Notes under the pieces: model-generated
Database searches by the model: none
Seen by the model: only the letters and a program-made list of their open reading frames with translations
Told to the model about the DNA's origin: nothing
Shown: in pieces, positions 27,381-36,281 of the stretch
Position numbering within the stretch: the first letter of the stretch is position 1
How the letters are laid out: each line of letters opens with the position of its first letter
Assembly (NCBI GenBank): GCA_013178375.1
Contig: JABLXQ010000032.1
Span: forward strand, 1 to 64,000
Reading direction: 5' to 3'
DNA length: 64,000 nt
Origin: Gammaproteobacteria bacterium
GTDB taxonomy: Bacteria; Pseudomonadota; Gammaproteobacteria; Pseudomonadales; Ketobacteraceae
Made by a program: the position numbers and the translations under genes

Positions 27381-28409
27381 ATGATGCGTTCTGATCGCGT
27401 ATTGAAAGGGTTGCCTGAACTGTATCAGATGGATCGCTGGCTGGAGCAGGACGACTTGCCCTGCCGCGTGCACACTCTCACCGCCATTGAAATGGGTAAC
27501 GACTGCCTGCCGGTCTACTGCTTTGAAATGGGTAGCACCCAACCCACGGCTCCTGTCATTATTTTTTCCGGCGGGGTGCACGGTGTCGAACGCATTGGCA
27601 CTCAGGTGCTGCTCGCGTTCATGCACACCTTGTTTGCACGGCTGGAGTGGGACGAAAGCCTCGACGATCTGCTGCAGCATGTGCGCCTGGTGTTTGTGCC
27701 GCTGGTCAATCCCGGTGGCATGCTGGTCCGTCATCGCGCCAATCCCAACGGCGTTGATCTCATGCGCAACGCCCCCATCGATGCCCAGGGCAATGTGCCT
27801 TTCATGCTGGGTGGTCATCGTGTAAGCCGCTATCTGCCCTGGTATCGCGGCCGCCGCAATGCCGACATGGAGCCGGAAGCACAGGCCCTGCTGAATCTGG
27901 TGGAAAGCTGTGTGCTGAAATCGGATTTCGTCATTTCGCTGGACTGCCATTCCGGCTTCGGCCATCAGGATCAGGTCTGGTTTCCCTACGCCTTCACGCC
28001 CGATCCCTTCGACGACATCGGTGAAATGTTCGCGCTGCGGCTGCTGTTCCGCCGCACCCATCCCAACTTCAGTTTCTACAAGATCGAACCGCAATCACGT
28101 AATTACACCACTCACGGCGATCTATGGGATCACGTTTACCGCAAGACGCTGCACCGGCGCAAAGGTGTCTACCTGCCGCTGACGCTGGAGATGGGCAGCT
28201 GGTTGTGGGTGAAGAAAAACCCGCTGCAGATTTTCAATTCGATGGGGATTTTTAATCCGGTGCTGCCGCATCGGCATGAACGCGTATTGCGGCGGCACCA
28301 GTGTCTGATGGAATTTCTGATCCGGGCGGCACGCAGTTTCAGAAACTGGCTGCCTCATCCCGCTGACCGGCGTGACTGGATGCATCAGGCAATCGAGCAC
28401 TGGTATTGA
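27381..28409 (+). CDS. M14-family zinc carboxypeptidase-like protein
   Basis: 342 residues from the ATG at 27381. A TTG at 27375 is better placed relative to GGGAG (8 nt) and may be the true start; an open frame reaches back to a GTG at 27264 inside msrA. The zinc-binding pattern of M14 peptidases is visible: GGVHGVE (His-x-x-Glu), a conserved LVNPGGM with Arg nearby (HRANPNGVDLMRNAP), and the third His in LDCHSGFG. A late Glu (LTLEMGSW) is a candidate catalytic base. The subfamily (succinylglutamate-desuccinylase-like or peptidoglycan carboxypeptidase-like) is uncertain. It has no signal peptide, so it may be cytoplasmic. Its 3' end overlaps the convergent olsA gene by 71 nt. Confidence 0.75.
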   Translation: MMRSDRVLKGLPELYQMDRWLEQDDLPCRVHTLTAIEMGNDCLPVYCFEMGSTQPTAPVIIFSGGVHGVERIGTQVLLAFMHTLFARLEWDESLDDLLQHVRLVFVPLVNPGGMLVRHRANPNGVDLMRNAPIDAQGNVPFMLGGHRVSRYLPWYRGRRNADMEPEAQALLNLVESCVLKSDFVISLDCHSGFGHQDQVWFPYAFTPDPFDDIGEMFALRLLFRRTHPNFSFYKIEPQSRNYTTHGDLWDHVYRKTLHRRKGVYLPLTLEMGSWLWVKKNPLQIFNSMGIFNPVLPHRHERVLRRHQCLMEFLIRAARSFRNWLPHPADRRDWMHQAIEHWY

Positions 28410-29190
28410 TAACGTTGGCGAGATGTTGCCGGGCGTTGAAATTTTGCACCTGCGCCAGAATGTCCTGCCGGATCGCGGTTACGTCCTGCTCCAGCGTTGC
28501 CAGATTGAGTGTGCGGGGCGGCAGCACAGCCACTTTCACCTTCACCCGCGAAAACGCCAGCAGTTGCCAGATATGCTGCGTGAATTCATCGTCGCCGATA
28601 AAGGCCACCGGATTGCGCGCAACAGCAGAGTGATCCAGACCTTCCACTTCGTAATGGATCGCCAGCGGCAATACCTGCGTCGGCACATGCTCGCAGGTGC
28701 GGAACAGTTTGCGGTGAAAACGATTCACACTGCGACCGTCGCTGGTGGTGCCTTCAGGAAAAAACAACACGGAGCGGCCCTGGGCCAGATAATCCGCCAT
28801 CTGCCGGGCCACGGAATCCGTATCGCCCTTGCCGCGCTGGATAAACAGCGTGCCGGTGGTCTGGGCCAGCCGTCCCACCAAAGGCCATTTCTTCACTTCG
28901 GCTTTCGACAGAAAATTGATTTGCCGCAGGCTGCCGATGACCGGAATATCGGTCCAGGACACATGATTGCTCACCAGCAGAAAACCGACATCTCCCTGCA
29001 GTTGCGGAAATTCACCAATGACCTCGATCTCCATCCCCAGCAACCGCGTCGTGCGGCCCAGCCACCACTGCTTGGTGCTTTTGAGCAGGCGCGTGCCGTT
29101 GTTCCAGAACGCACCTGTCAACACCAGCAGCACCAGACCCAGCAGGATGTGATTGAACAGCCGGACCGCCTTGATGGAACGTACGATCAT
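28339..29190 (-). CDS. olsA: PlsC/OlsA-type lysophospholipid acyltransferase
   Basis: 283 residues. An N-terminal hydrophobic helix (LFNHILLGLVLLVLTGAFW) anchors it to the membrane. The acyltransferase motif NHVSWTD (HX4D) and the substrate motif FPEGTTSDG are intact. Its start overlaps the stop of an OlsB-like gene by 4 nt, the normal layout of ornithine-lipid synthesis: OlsB attaches a 3-hydroxyacyl group to ornithine and OlsA adds the second acyl chain. The symbol rests on this pairing; by sequence alone it could also be a PlsC for phosphatidic acid. Its last 71 nt lie antisense to the M14-like gene. Confidence 0.8.
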   Translation of the reverse strand: MIVRSIKAVRLFNHILLGLVLLVLTGAFWNNGTRLLKSTKQWWLGRTTRLLGMEIEVIGEFPQLQGDVGFLLVSNHVSWTDIPVIGSLRQINFLSKAEVKKWPLVGRLAQTTGTLFIQRGKGDTDSVARQMADYLAQGRSVLFFPEGTTSDGRSVNRFHRKLFRTCEHVPTQVLPLAIHYEVEGLDHSAVARNPVAFIGDDEFTQHIWQLLAFSRVKVKVAVLPPRTLNLATLEQDVTAIRQDILAQVQNFNARQHLANVINTSARLPDASSHAGQRDEAASF

Positions 29191-29981
29191 GCCGCTTCCT
29201 GAGTCTTCAGAAAATGCTTGGCATAACGCGCGGCCACATTGCTGATATCCAGCAGCACGAACACGTCCGCCACATTGAAGTCCGGGTCCCAGCAGGCTTC
29301 GCCGCAGATGCGTGCGCCCATGCGGGTGTAGGCTTTCAACAGCGGCGGAAAGCTGGCCTTGCCTTCCACGCTCACATCTTTCATTTGCAGCGGCAGCAGC
29401 GGTTCCACGCGGAATTCCTCATCCGCCATGAACTGGTCGCGCACCACCTGCATGATATTCGCATACGCAGTGCCACCATCGTTCAGCGAAATGCTGGCGC
29501 AGCCAAACAGGTACTGGTAATCGTGTTCCTGCATGTATTTCGCCAGAAATGCCCACAGCACGGCGATGGTGCCGCCGTTGCGGTAATCCGGATGAATGCA
29601 GGTGCGGCCGATTTCCAGAAAACGCCCCGGACGGTTCACGATGCGATCGATATGAAATTCATGGCTGGAATAGAAGTGGCCCAGCACGGCGGCCTGTGCG
29701 CTGGTCAGCACACGGGTGTAGCCGATGGGCTCGCCGGTATTGGTATCGCGCACCACCAGATGCAGGCAGTGATCGTCCAGTTCATCGGCGTCGATGGGCA
29801 AACCGTTCCACGTCCGGTTCACCGGCAGGGTGACATTGTACTCTTCACAAAACAGCTCGTAACGCAGGCGCTGAATCCTGCGGATCTCGTCTTCAGTGGT
29901 GATGAAGTCCGCGACGATGCGGGGACGGCTGGCGGGAAGAGTGTGAGTGTTGCCGGAATAAGCCTGGTCGTTCTGAAGCAT
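29187..29981 (-). CDS. olsB: OlsB-like ornithine-acyl-ACP N-acyltransferase (GNAT fold)
   Basis: 264 residues. The central part follows the OlsB/autoinducer-synthase-like GNAT family: RLRYELFCEEYN near residue 40, DDHCLHLVVRD, EIGRTCIHPDYRNGGTIAVL, then YLFGCASISLNDG. The enzyme would transfer a 3-hydroxy fatty acid from acyl carrier protein to ornithine, the first step to ornithine lipids. Partnership with the PlsC-type gene right behind it (4-nt overlap) supports this. A 226-nt gap separates it from the next gene upstream. It is a candidate for phosphate-starvation control, but no pho box was recognised. Confidence 0.8.
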   Translation of the reverse strand: MLQNDQAYSGNTHTLPASRPRIVADFITTEDEIRRIQRLRYELFCEEYNVTLPVNRTWNGLPIDADELDDHCLHLVVRDTNTGEPIGYTRVLTSAQAAVLGHFYSSHEFHIDRIVNRPGRFLEIGRTCIHPDYRNGGTIAVLWAFLAKYMQEHDYQYLFGCASISLNDGGTAYANIMQVVRDQFMADEEFRVEPLLPLQMKDVSVEGKASFPPLLKAYTRMGARICGEACWDPDFNVADVFVLLDISNVAARYAKHFLKTQEAA

Positions 29982-30207
29982 CGTTGCCTCCGCGAGATTG
30001 TGAAAGCTCGATGCTGACTTTATGGAAATGCTGTTGCGGAGAAGTTAAAGAACGATGAAACCTTTATGACACTGTCACAAAAGTGTTGTCGGCATTGACG
30101 GGCTGGCGGGAACAGTGCAATTGAGGCGGGACTATTGTTGCAGGGAAGGGAAGCCGGGCAGGGCCGGCTCCCCTGAAACTCGCGAAACGCGGTTCAGATG
30201 AAAGAGT

Positions 30208-30774
30208 TCAGCTCTTCTTACCCAGCATCTCTTCTTTCAGGCTCTTCTGGGCCGGCTCGTCCGACAGCCAGATACCAAACAGGGCCTGCTTGAATTCCTG
30301 GCCCACCACTGTGTTCTTCAGCTCCTTGTTCTTGAAAATCTTCACGCCTTCGTTGGGCACATACACCATTTCAAACACATCACCTTCCTTGATGGGTTCC
30401 TTGAAGGTAGCCAGAAAGGCCTCGATTTCCTTCTGGATTGGCGCCGTGTTGCCGTGGGTGGCGTGCTCGAAGCCTTCCATGGTGGAGCTGGTCATGCGCT
30501 CGCTGGTAATCATGCCGGACACGATCTGCAGGCGGATTGCCATGGCATCTTCAGTCTTGATGATTTTCACCGCGTCCGATTCCTGCTGCTTCAGGTACAG
30601 CGCGCCCACATACAGATCCATCATCCATTTTTCCCGCACCCCGGCGCCGTTCAGTTTCAGCGGCTGGGATTCCACGGTCTTGAGTTCATCCGGAATGCTG
30701 ACACCGGCAACATCGGCAGCCTGAGCGGTCAGGGCCAGAAGCGAAGCGGAAAGAAATACACCCAATTTTTTCAT
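30208..30774 (-). CDS. Periplasmic chalcone-isomerase-fold protein
   Basis: 188 residues. A signal peptide (MKKLGVFLSASLLALTAQA) is followed by a domain matching the bacterial 'chalcone isomerase-like' family: SQPLKLNGAGVREKWMMDLY, VGALYL, a central IRLQIVSGMITSERM and a C-terminal LFGIWLSDEPAQKSLKEEML. These bacterial homologues lack a proven flavonoid substrate and are probably fatty-acid or lipid binding (family knowledge, function open). It is a single gene, divergent from the etf operon with a 449-nt gap. Confidence 0.78.
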   Translation of the reverse strand: MKKLGVFLSASLLALTAQAADVAGVSIPDELKTVESQPLKLNGAGVREKWMMDLYVGALYLKQQESDAVKIIKTEDAMAIRLQIVSGMITSERMTSSTMEGFEHATHGNTAPIQKEIEAFLATFKEPIKEGDVFEMVYVPNEGVKIFKNKELKNTVVGQEFKQALFGIWLSDEPAQKSLKEEMLGKKS

Positions 30775-31223
30775 GTTATTGTCCTCGACTTGTCAAAGCG
30801 GTCTTCAAGGCAGAGCCGAATCCTGTTAGGAGGCTCGCTGCCGGCATCCTCTGCCGGCCTGGGGATAATACCCTATAAAACAGGCCTGCCGTGGGCGCAA
30901 AAGGGGCATTTTATGAACGGCTGTCCTGGGGAATCCTGTGAGAGCCTCGAGCCCGGGTGTTGGATCGCCGGCATCCAGGCGAAAACAGTTCCGAAATGGC
31001 GGCTCCATCCCCATTGGAATGGCCGGAAGTGCCGGATTCTGCCCAGGAAGTGCTATTGACCTGTATGTCATAAAACGGCAAGATACCGAGCGCTTTGCAG
31101 GGGCGATCCACTCGCCTGCCATGTTCCGATGAAAGTCGCCGTGGTGCAGGGGATTCCGGCCGAACATTCTTTCGGTGCCTCTCACCGTTAATCCACATCC
31201 ACCTAATTTAAGCCGAGGATTCC
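30775..31223. other. Intergenic region between the chalcone-isomerase-fold gene and etfB
   Basis: 449 nt without a supported gene. It contains a 7-bp hairpin, GCCGGCA/TGCCGGC at 30840-30858, and a possible -35 TTGACC at 31056 that has only a weak -10 partner (CAAGAT at 31079). Open frames here have unlikely amino-acid content. The RBS of etfB (GAGG, 6 nt before its ATG) is at the right edge. Confidence 0.5.
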
Positions 31224-31973
31224 ATGAAGGTTCTTGTTGCTGTCAAACGAGTTGTTGACGCCAACGTGAAGGTTCGCGTTGCTGCAAACAACAGCGGCGT
31301 TGACCTCACTAACGTTAAGATGGCTATGAACCCCTTCTGCGAAATCGCTGTAGAAGAAGCCGTTCGTTTGAAAGAGAAGGGGGTTGCTACCGAAATCATC
31401 GTGGTTGCGGTAGGTCCGAAGGAAGCTCAAGAGCAGATTCGCACTGCGCTGGCACTGGGCGCCGACCGTGGCATCCTGGTAGAAGCAGCCGATGCGCAAC
31501 CGCTGGCCATCGCCAAGATCCTGAAAGCAATCGTCGACCAGGAAAAACCCGGTCTGGTCATCATGGGCAAGCAGACCATCGACGGCGACAACAACCAGAC
31601 TGGCCAGATGCTGGCCGCGCTGACCGGCATGGGCCAGGGCACTTTCGCCTCTGCCGTGAATGTTGCCGACGGCAAGGTCAAGGTCACCCGTGAAATCGAC
31701 GGCGGCCTGCAGACCGTGGAACTGGGCCTGCCGGCTCTGGTCACTACCGACCTGCGCCTGAACGAACCCCGCTATGCTTCCCTGCCCAACATCATGAAAG
31801 CCAAGAAAAAGCCGCTGGACATCAAAACCCCGGCTGATTTCGGCGTCGATGTGACCCCGCGCGTGAAGACCCTGAAGGTTGAAGCGCCTGCTGCCCGCAA
31901 GGCCGGCATCAAGGTGAAGACAGTTGAAGAACTGGTAGCGAAACTGAAAAACGAAGCGAAGGTGATCCAATGA
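31224..31973 (+). CDS. etfB: Electron transfer flavoprotein beta subunit
   Basis: 249 residues. The N-terminus [19 protein letters not shown] and the middle [20 protein letters not shown] are characteristic, followed by the AMP-binding signature [20 protein letters not shown] and a conserved [25 protein letters not shown]. With the alpha subunit it accepts electrons from acyl-CoA and other dehydrogenases and passes them to the ETF-quinone oxidoreductase. It is the first gene of the etfBA operon; the stop overlaps the etfA start by 4 nt. Confidence 0.96.
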   Translation: MKVLVAVKRVVDANVKVRVAANNSGVDLTNVKMAMNPFCEIAVEEAVRLKEKGVATEIIVVAVGPKEAQEQIRTALALGADRGILVEAADAQPLAIAKILKAIVDQEKPGLVIMGKQTIDGDNNQTGQMLAALTGMGQGTFASAVNVADGKVKVTREIDGGLQTVELGLPALVTTDLRLNEPRYASLPNIMKAKKKPLDIKTPADFGVDVTPRVKTLKVEAPAARKAGIKVKTVEELVAKLKNEAKVIQ

Positions 31974-32899
31974 GCGTTCTAGTATATGCAGAACACGACA
32001 ACGCCAATCTGAAGGCCGCTACCCTCAACGTGGTTGCCGCCGCCCAGAAAATTGGTGGTGAAATCACAATCCTGGTGGCCGGTGCCGGTTGCGGCGCCGT
32101 TGCCCAGCAAGCGGCCAAGGTTGCTGGCATCGCCAAGGTGCTGGTTGCAGACAACGCTGCCTACGCTCACCAGCTGGCAGAAAACGTATCCGCCCTGGTT
32201 GCGGAAGTGGGCAAGGGTTACAAGCACATCCTGGCTGCTGCCACCACTACTGGCAAAAACTTCCTGCCCCGCACTGCGGCCCTGCTGGATGTTCAGATGA
32301 TTTCTGAAATCTCCGGTGTGGTGAATGCCACCACTTTCCAGCGCCCGATCTATGCCGGTAACGCCATCGCCACCGTTGAGTCCACTCAGGCCATCAACGT
32401 GCTGACTGTGCGTGGCACTGCATTCGATCCGGCTGCTGCAGAAGGCGGTTCCGCTGCCATTGAAAACCTGTCCGTGGCGAAAGACGCTGGCCTTTCTTCC
32501 TTCGTGGGTGAAGAAATTGCCAAGAACGACCGTCCCGAACTGACTGCTGCCAAGATCGTCATCTCCGGCGGCCGTGGCATGCAGAACGGTGACAACTTCT
32601 CGCTGCTGTACAAAGTGGCCGACAAGCTGGGCGCTGCCGTGGGTGCATCCCGCGCCGCCGTTGACGCCGGCTTCGTGCCGAACGACATGCAGGTCGGTCA
32701 GACCGGCAAGATCGTTGCTCCGGAACTGTATGTCGCCGTCGGTATCTCCGGCGCCATCCAGCATCTGGCGGGCATGAAAGACAGCAAGGTCATCGTGGCC
32801 ATCAATAAGGACGAAGAAGCCCCCATCTTCCAGGTGGCAGACTACGGCCTGGTGGCAGACCTGTTCCAGGCGGTTCCCGAGCTGGAAAAGCTGATCTGA
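31970..32899 (+). CDS. etfA: Electron transfer flavoprotein alpha subunit
   Basis: 309 residues. The C-terminal FAD domain carries [33 protein letters not shown] and [19 protein letters not shown] with the NKDEEAPIF and [13 protein letters not shown] tail, all hallmarks of ETF-alpha. It binds FAD and docks to the quinone oxidoreductase. The ATG overlaps the etfB stop, and a strong terminator follows at 32916. It likely serves fatty-acid beta-oxidation, in keeping with the FadL porin and MaoC hydratase in this window. Confidence 0.97.
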   Translation: MSVLVYAEHDNANLKAATLNVVAAAQKIGGEITILVAGAGCGAVAQQAAKVAGIAKVLVADNAAYAHQLAENVSALVAEVGKGYKHILAAATTTGKNFLPRTAALLDVQMISEISGVVNATTFQRPIYAGNAIATVESTQAINVLTVRGTAFDPAAAEGGSAAIENLSVAKDAGLSSFVGEEIAKNDRPELTAAKIVISGGRGMQNGDNFSLLYKVADKLGAAVGASRAAVDAGFVPNDMQVGQTGKIVAPELYVAVGISGAIQHLAGMKDSKVIVAINKDEEAPIFQVADYGLVADLFQAVPELEKLI

Positions 32900-32915
32900 T
32901 CAGTCGTCCATCCGC

Positions 32916-32942
32916 AAAAAGCCCGGTTCTGCCGGGCTTTTT
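32916..32942 (+). terminator. Rho-independent terminator of the etfBA operon
   Basis: The hairpin GCCCGG/CCGGGC with loop TTCTG is extended by A5/T5 pairing and followed by a T run. It begins 17 nt after the etfA stop. Confidence 0.9.
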
Positions 32943-33085
32943 GTTATGGAGCTCGGGGCGGAGGCATCCAGCCTTGATCTGGCCAAGATTGACCGTATAC
33001 AATCGAAAATCCTTTGGTGTTTCCCTCGGGATGGGTATCCACCTCCCGGCCCCAAAATATCAAAAATGATAATAAAGGTAGTTCT

Positions 33086-33940
33086 ATGAAAAGTTATTCT
33101 TGGGGGCGCGGTCTTGCCGCCGCACTGTTCTTCGCTGTTCCCGCCGCACATGCAGACGTGTCCTTCTATGCAGAAGGCGCTGTCGGATTCGCTTCTACCG
33201 CCGATTTCGAAGATACCATCAACTCCGGTTACCCATTCGCCGATTCCAGCATGCCCGTTGATATCGGGGGCAGCACGTTCAATCTGGCGGCACCGCCTCT
33301 GGAAGCAGACGATTACAACGTAGGTGGGAACCTGTTCGTCGGCATGCGATTCAATGACTATATGGCTGTTGAATTGATGTACCTCACCTACAGTGAATTT
33401 TCCTCCGAGTATCGAAAGACGCTGGTGGAAGTGGATGAGGACAATATTCCGGTCGATACGCTGCCGGTCAACCTGTCCGGCAACATGGATGTATCAGGGT
33501 TTGGTCTGGGTGGCCGCCTGGATTTTCCGCTGACGGATACCTTCGGCGTTTTCGGCCGCGTGGGCATGTATGAGTGGCAGCAGGAAGTAACCTATTCCGG
33601 CAATGTGATCGGGCTGTTGACCGCATCCACTTCCAATCCGACAAATACGCTGAGAACTGGCAACGAAAGTGGTTTCGACATGTATGCTGCCGTCGGCGCC
33701 AAGATGAGGGTGCACCGCCAGACCTCTATTTATGTCGAACTGAACATGGCGGATTTTGGCGAAGATGAGTTTGCCACCTCAGCCATGGGTATGTTCTTCG
33801 GTGTCCACTACGATTTTTCCGGCACCGGCTTTGGCCCCGATCAAACCACCAACACCAAACGTGCGACCGAGAACGATACCCGTGCAATGACCGCCTGCGA
33901 TCCCAAATACAAGGATATCAACGGCATCGCCTGCGAGTGA
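33086..33940 (+). CDS. Outer-membrane beta-barrel protein (OmpA-like N-terminal/OmpW-like barrel)
   Basis: 284 residues from the ATG at 33086 (AAGG 8 nt upstream); a frame opening 24 codons earlier looks untranslated. A signal peptide (GLAAALFFAVPAAHA) is followed by alternating aromatic strands: DVSFYAEGAVGFAS, LFVGMRFNDYMAVELMYL, GLGGRLDFPLTDTFGVFGRV, YAAVGAKMRVHRQTSIYVEL. This is the pattern of an eight-strand barrel. The tail after the barrel (TNTKRATENDTRAMTACDPK) has two Cys. Exact family (porin-like OprF N-terminal, OmpW or hypothetical barrel) is not resolvable. It is a single gene ended by the 33990 terminator. Confidence 0.7.
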   Translation: MKSYSWGRGLAAALFFAVPAAHADVSFYAEGAVGFASTADFEDTINSGYPFADSSMPVDIGGSTFNLAAPPLEADDYNVGGNLFVGMRFNDYMAVELMYLTYSEFSSEYRKTLVEVDEDNIPVDTLPVNLSGNMDVSGFGLGGRLDFPLTDTFGVFGRVGMYEWQQEVTYSGNVIGLLTASTSNPTNTLRTGNESGFDMYAAVGAKMRVHRQTSIYVELNMADFGEDEFATSAMGMFFGVHYDFSGTGFGPDQTTNTKRATENDTRAMTACDPKYKDINGIACE

Positions 33941-33989
33941 ACGTGTCGCTGGTCCCATGGCCGCCACGCAAATGAAAACACGCAAATGA

Positions 33990-34015
33990 AAAAGAGGAGC
34001 TTCGGCTCCTCTTTT
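33990..34015. terminator. Bidirectional terminator between the barrel gene and the DUF465 gene
   Basis: Stem AAAAGAGGAGC/GCTCCTCTTTT with the stable loop TTCG, followed by a T-rich stretch on the + strand and flanked by A residues on the other side. It can end both converging transcripts. Confidence 0.88.
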
Positions 34016-34052
34016 CGTTTTGATGCGGGTTCTGTCCGACAGAAGGGGAATC

Positions 34053-34298
34053 CTATTTGCCGAATGCCATGATCATGCCGTAAAGCTCGTCTTTCAGTTT
34101 CAGACGTTCCTTTTTCTTTTTCTCCAGGTATTCGTCACTGGTGGTCTCTACGCCGGTTTCAATGCGGCGCACCTCGTGGGCCACGTCGTCATACTGTTCA
34201 AACAGTCGTGAAAAGTGCTGATTGCCGGTTTTCAGCGCGTGAATGGCATCCTTGCTTTCAGGAAATTCCAGTACCAGATTGTGTTTTTCAATGCTCAT
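34053..34298 (-). CDS. DUF465 (YdcH-like) small helical protein
   Basis: 81 residues, almost entirely helical and charged: SRLFEQYDDVAHEVRRIETG followed by EYLEKKKKERLKLKDELYGM, which is the YdcH/DUF465 pattern of an antiparallel coiled coil. The function of this widespread family is unknown to me. It is a single gene, convergent with the beta-barrel gene and divergent from tatD. Confidence 0.8.
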   Translation of the reverse strand: MSIEKHNLVLEFPESKDAIHALKTGNQHFSRLFEQYDDVAHEVRRIETGVETTSDEYLEKKKKERLKLKDELYGMIMAFGK

Positions 34299-34457
34299 CG
34301 ATGAGATCCCGTGTGGTTGCAGTTAATGAGACAACCTTATCCCATTGGGGGATAGACAGGATTGATCCGCATCAACCCTGCCACGAACGGGGTTGCTGGG
34401 GATTGGCTGGTTCCGGCGTGTATACTGCAAGGGCAAGCCACCTGGAGCAGCCTTTCC

Positions 34458-35222
34458 GTGCTGGATCTGATCGACACCCATTGCCACCTGGACATAGCCG
34501 AATTCGATGCCACCCGCGCCGATCTGGTGGGTCGCTGCGCGGCCGGTGGCATGCGCGCGATCCTGGTGCCTGGCGTCGGTGAAGCCGGCTGGACGCGACT
34601 GCGGCAGGTTTGCGATCAGTATGCGCTGTTGCTGCCCGCCTTTGGCCTGCATCCCTGCTACACAGCCGAGCATCGTGACGAACATGTGGCGGCGCTGGAA
34701 TCCTGGATTACGCCTGATGTCATTGCCGTCGGGGAAATCGGCCTCGATACTTTTCATGGTGACCAGGATTTCGAGCGTCAGCTGGAACTGTTTTCCGCCC
34801 AGGTGGCCACTGCCCGCAACCACCATCTGCCGCTGATCCTGCATGCGCGCAAGACCCACGACCAGATCCTGAAGGTACTGCGGCAGCAGAAGTTCAGTTA
34901 CGGCGGTGTGGTGCACGCGTTCTCCGGTAGTTTGCAGCAGGCCCAGCATTTCAATGAACTGGGTTTCGCTGTGGGTTTTGGCGGCGGTGCCACCTATGAC
35001 CGCGCGCAGAAACTGCGGTCCATTCTGAAAACCCTGTCCCTGGATTACGTTGTGCTGGAAACCGATGCGCCGGACATTCCCCCCAGCTTTGCGCGGGGAG
35101 AGGACAATACGCCCTTCAACCTGTTCCGCATTACTGAAATCCTGGCCGATGTCCTGCAGATGGCGCCGGCGGACCTGGCGGCGCACACGACCCGCACCGC
35201 CCAGCGTATATTCGGTTTGTAA
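34458..35222 (+). CDS. tatD: TatD-family metal-dependent DNase
   Basis: 254 residues from the GTG at 34458; the frame is open 32 codons upstream, but only here does the protein begin with the expected LDLIDTHCHLD. GGAG lies 11 nt before it. Metal ligands are visible: His-x-His in DTHCHLD, the Glu in VAVGEIGLD, a His in LILHARK, another in VVHAFSG, and the Asp in VLETDAPDIPP. The family removes 3' ends of DNA or RNA. It is a typical housekeeping member. Confidence 0.93.
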   Translation: MLDLIDTHCHLDIAEFDATRADLVGRCAAGGMRAILVPGVGEAGWTRLRQVCDQYALLLPAFGLHPCYTAEHRDEHVAALESWITPDVIAVGEIGLDTFHGDQDFERQLELFSAQVATARNHHLPLILHARKTHDQILKVLRQQKFSYGGVVHAFSGSLQQAQHFNELGFAVGFGGGATYDRAQKLRSILKTLSLDYVVLETDAPDIPPSFARGEDNTPFNLFRITEILADVLQMAPADLAAHTTRTAQRIFGL

Positions 35223-35388
35223 CCGGCACGGCTGCACTTCAAATGCCGCAGCATGCGGTTCCTGGCCCCCATGCCCACCAGAATTGCCTCTGGCCGCCCC
35301 GGTCAATCATGATAAAATCCGACTTCCTGGCTGATCCGCATTTTTGCGCGGGCCGAGCCGGTTTCGAATCAACTGAAAGGGTGTTTCC

Positions 35389-35634
35389 ATGTCACGTTCT
35401 GTCACCGGGCAATTGCCGGAGCCGGCCGAGGTCATCGTCGAAAAACTGAAAAAACTGGCCGTCAAACATGACATTGAATTCGCTGGTGATGTGGTGCGCG
35501 GCTATGCCCGTGGCAAGGGCTTTCATATCGAATACCGGGTGGAAGGCGTGAGTTGCACGCTCACCGTCACCAAAAAGCCGCTGCTGATACCCTGGGCGAT
35601 GGTGGAATCCCAGCTGCACAAGCTGTTCAGTTGA
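35389..35634 (+). CDS. Small conserved-looking protein, possibly polyhydroxyalkanoate-system type
   Basis: 81 residues, RBS AAGGG at 8 nt. Sequence begins with a predicted helix (PAEVIVEKLKKLAVKHDI), then beta strands (EFAGDVVRGYARGKGFHIEY, VSCTLTVTKKPLLIP) and a final helix AMVESQLHKLF. The order helix-strand-strand-helix resembles the small 'polyhydroxyalkanoic acid system' family, but the match is only by shape and I hold it loosely. It lies 55 nt before the MaoC gene on the same strand and may be co-transcribed with it, which would fit a PHA or fatty-acid link. Confidence 0.6.
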   Translation: MSRSVTGQLPEPAEVIVEKLKKLAVKHDIEFAGDVVRGYARGKGFHIEYRVEGVSCTLTVTKKPLLIPWAMVESQLHKLFS

Positions 35635-35689
35635 GTTTTTTTTGTTTTTTATCATCCGCTTTTTTTGACACCGAGGGAGTTGCAATAAC

Positions 35690-36151
35690 ATGAAACTGGT
35701 AGCGAAAGAAAAATTGCTGGAAGCCGTTGGAACCGAAATGGGCGCGTCCGAGTGGTTCCTCATCGATCAGGCCCGCATCAACGCCTTTGCCGATGCCACC
35801 CTGGATCATCAATTCATTCACGTTAATCCGGAGCAGGCGAAACATACACCGTTTGGCGGCACCATCGCGCACGGCTTTCTAACTTTGTCGTTGTTGCCTT
35901 ACCTGCAGGCCACCATGCCCGATCTGCTGGTGCCGGCGGGGCTGAAAATGGGCATGAATTACGGCTTCGACAAGATCCGTTTTCTGGCGCCGGTAAAAGT
36001 GAACTCGAAGGTGCGTGCGGTGGCGAAACTGAAAGATGCCGTGGAAAAAAATCCGGGCCAGTTCCTGCTGACAGCGGAATACACAGTGGAAATAGAAGGC
36101 CAGCCCAAGCCGGCGCTGATTGCCGACTGGATGGTGATGTACTTCGTCTAA
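35690..36151 (+). CDS. MaoC-family (R)-specific enoyl-CoA hydratase-like protein
   Basis: 153 residues; GAGGGAG lies 12 nt before the ATG. The hot-dog-fold hydratase signature is complete: INAFADATLDHQFIHVNP (catalytic Asp and His), FGGTIAHGFLTLSLLP, and FLAPVKVNSKVRAVAKL near the middle. These enzymes hydrate enoyl-CoA to (R)-3-hydroxyacyl-CoA, feeding PHA synthesis or side chains of lipids and lipopeptides. A strong terminator follows at 36228. The genomic context is compatible with fatty-acid metabolism. Confidence 0.9.
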   Translation: MKLVAKEKLLEAVGTEMGASEWFLIDQARINAFADATLDHQFIHVNPEQAKHTPFGGTIAHGFLTLSLLPYLQATMPDLLVPAGLKMGMNYGFDKIRFLAPVKVNSKVRAVAKLKDAVEKNPGQFLLTAEYTVEIEGQPKPALIADWMVMYFV

Positions 36152-36227
36152 AGCTGTTGTCATCGCTTGATGGCGTGTCTGGAAGCGACAATTCAAACGA
36201 CAGTGCACATGAAAACAGGGCACATAA

Positions 36228-36257
36228 AAAAAGGGAGCCACGACAGGCTCCCTTTTT
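36228..36257. terminator. Bidirectional terminator between the MaoC gene and the large lipoprotein gene
   Basis: The stem AAAAAGGGAGCC/GGCTCCCTTTTT closes the loop ACGACA, with T-rich continuation on the + strand and A-rich flank on the other. It is located between two convergent genes. Confidence 0.88.
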
Positions 36258-36281
36258 CTTTTCAGGCTTTTCTTTCAGTGC

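Noticed and set aside
30454-31059. 201-residue plus-strand frame across the chalcone-isomerase-fold gene and the etf gap
   Set aside because: Half of it is antisense to a gene with a signal peptide and conserved pattern; the remainder has improbable composition.
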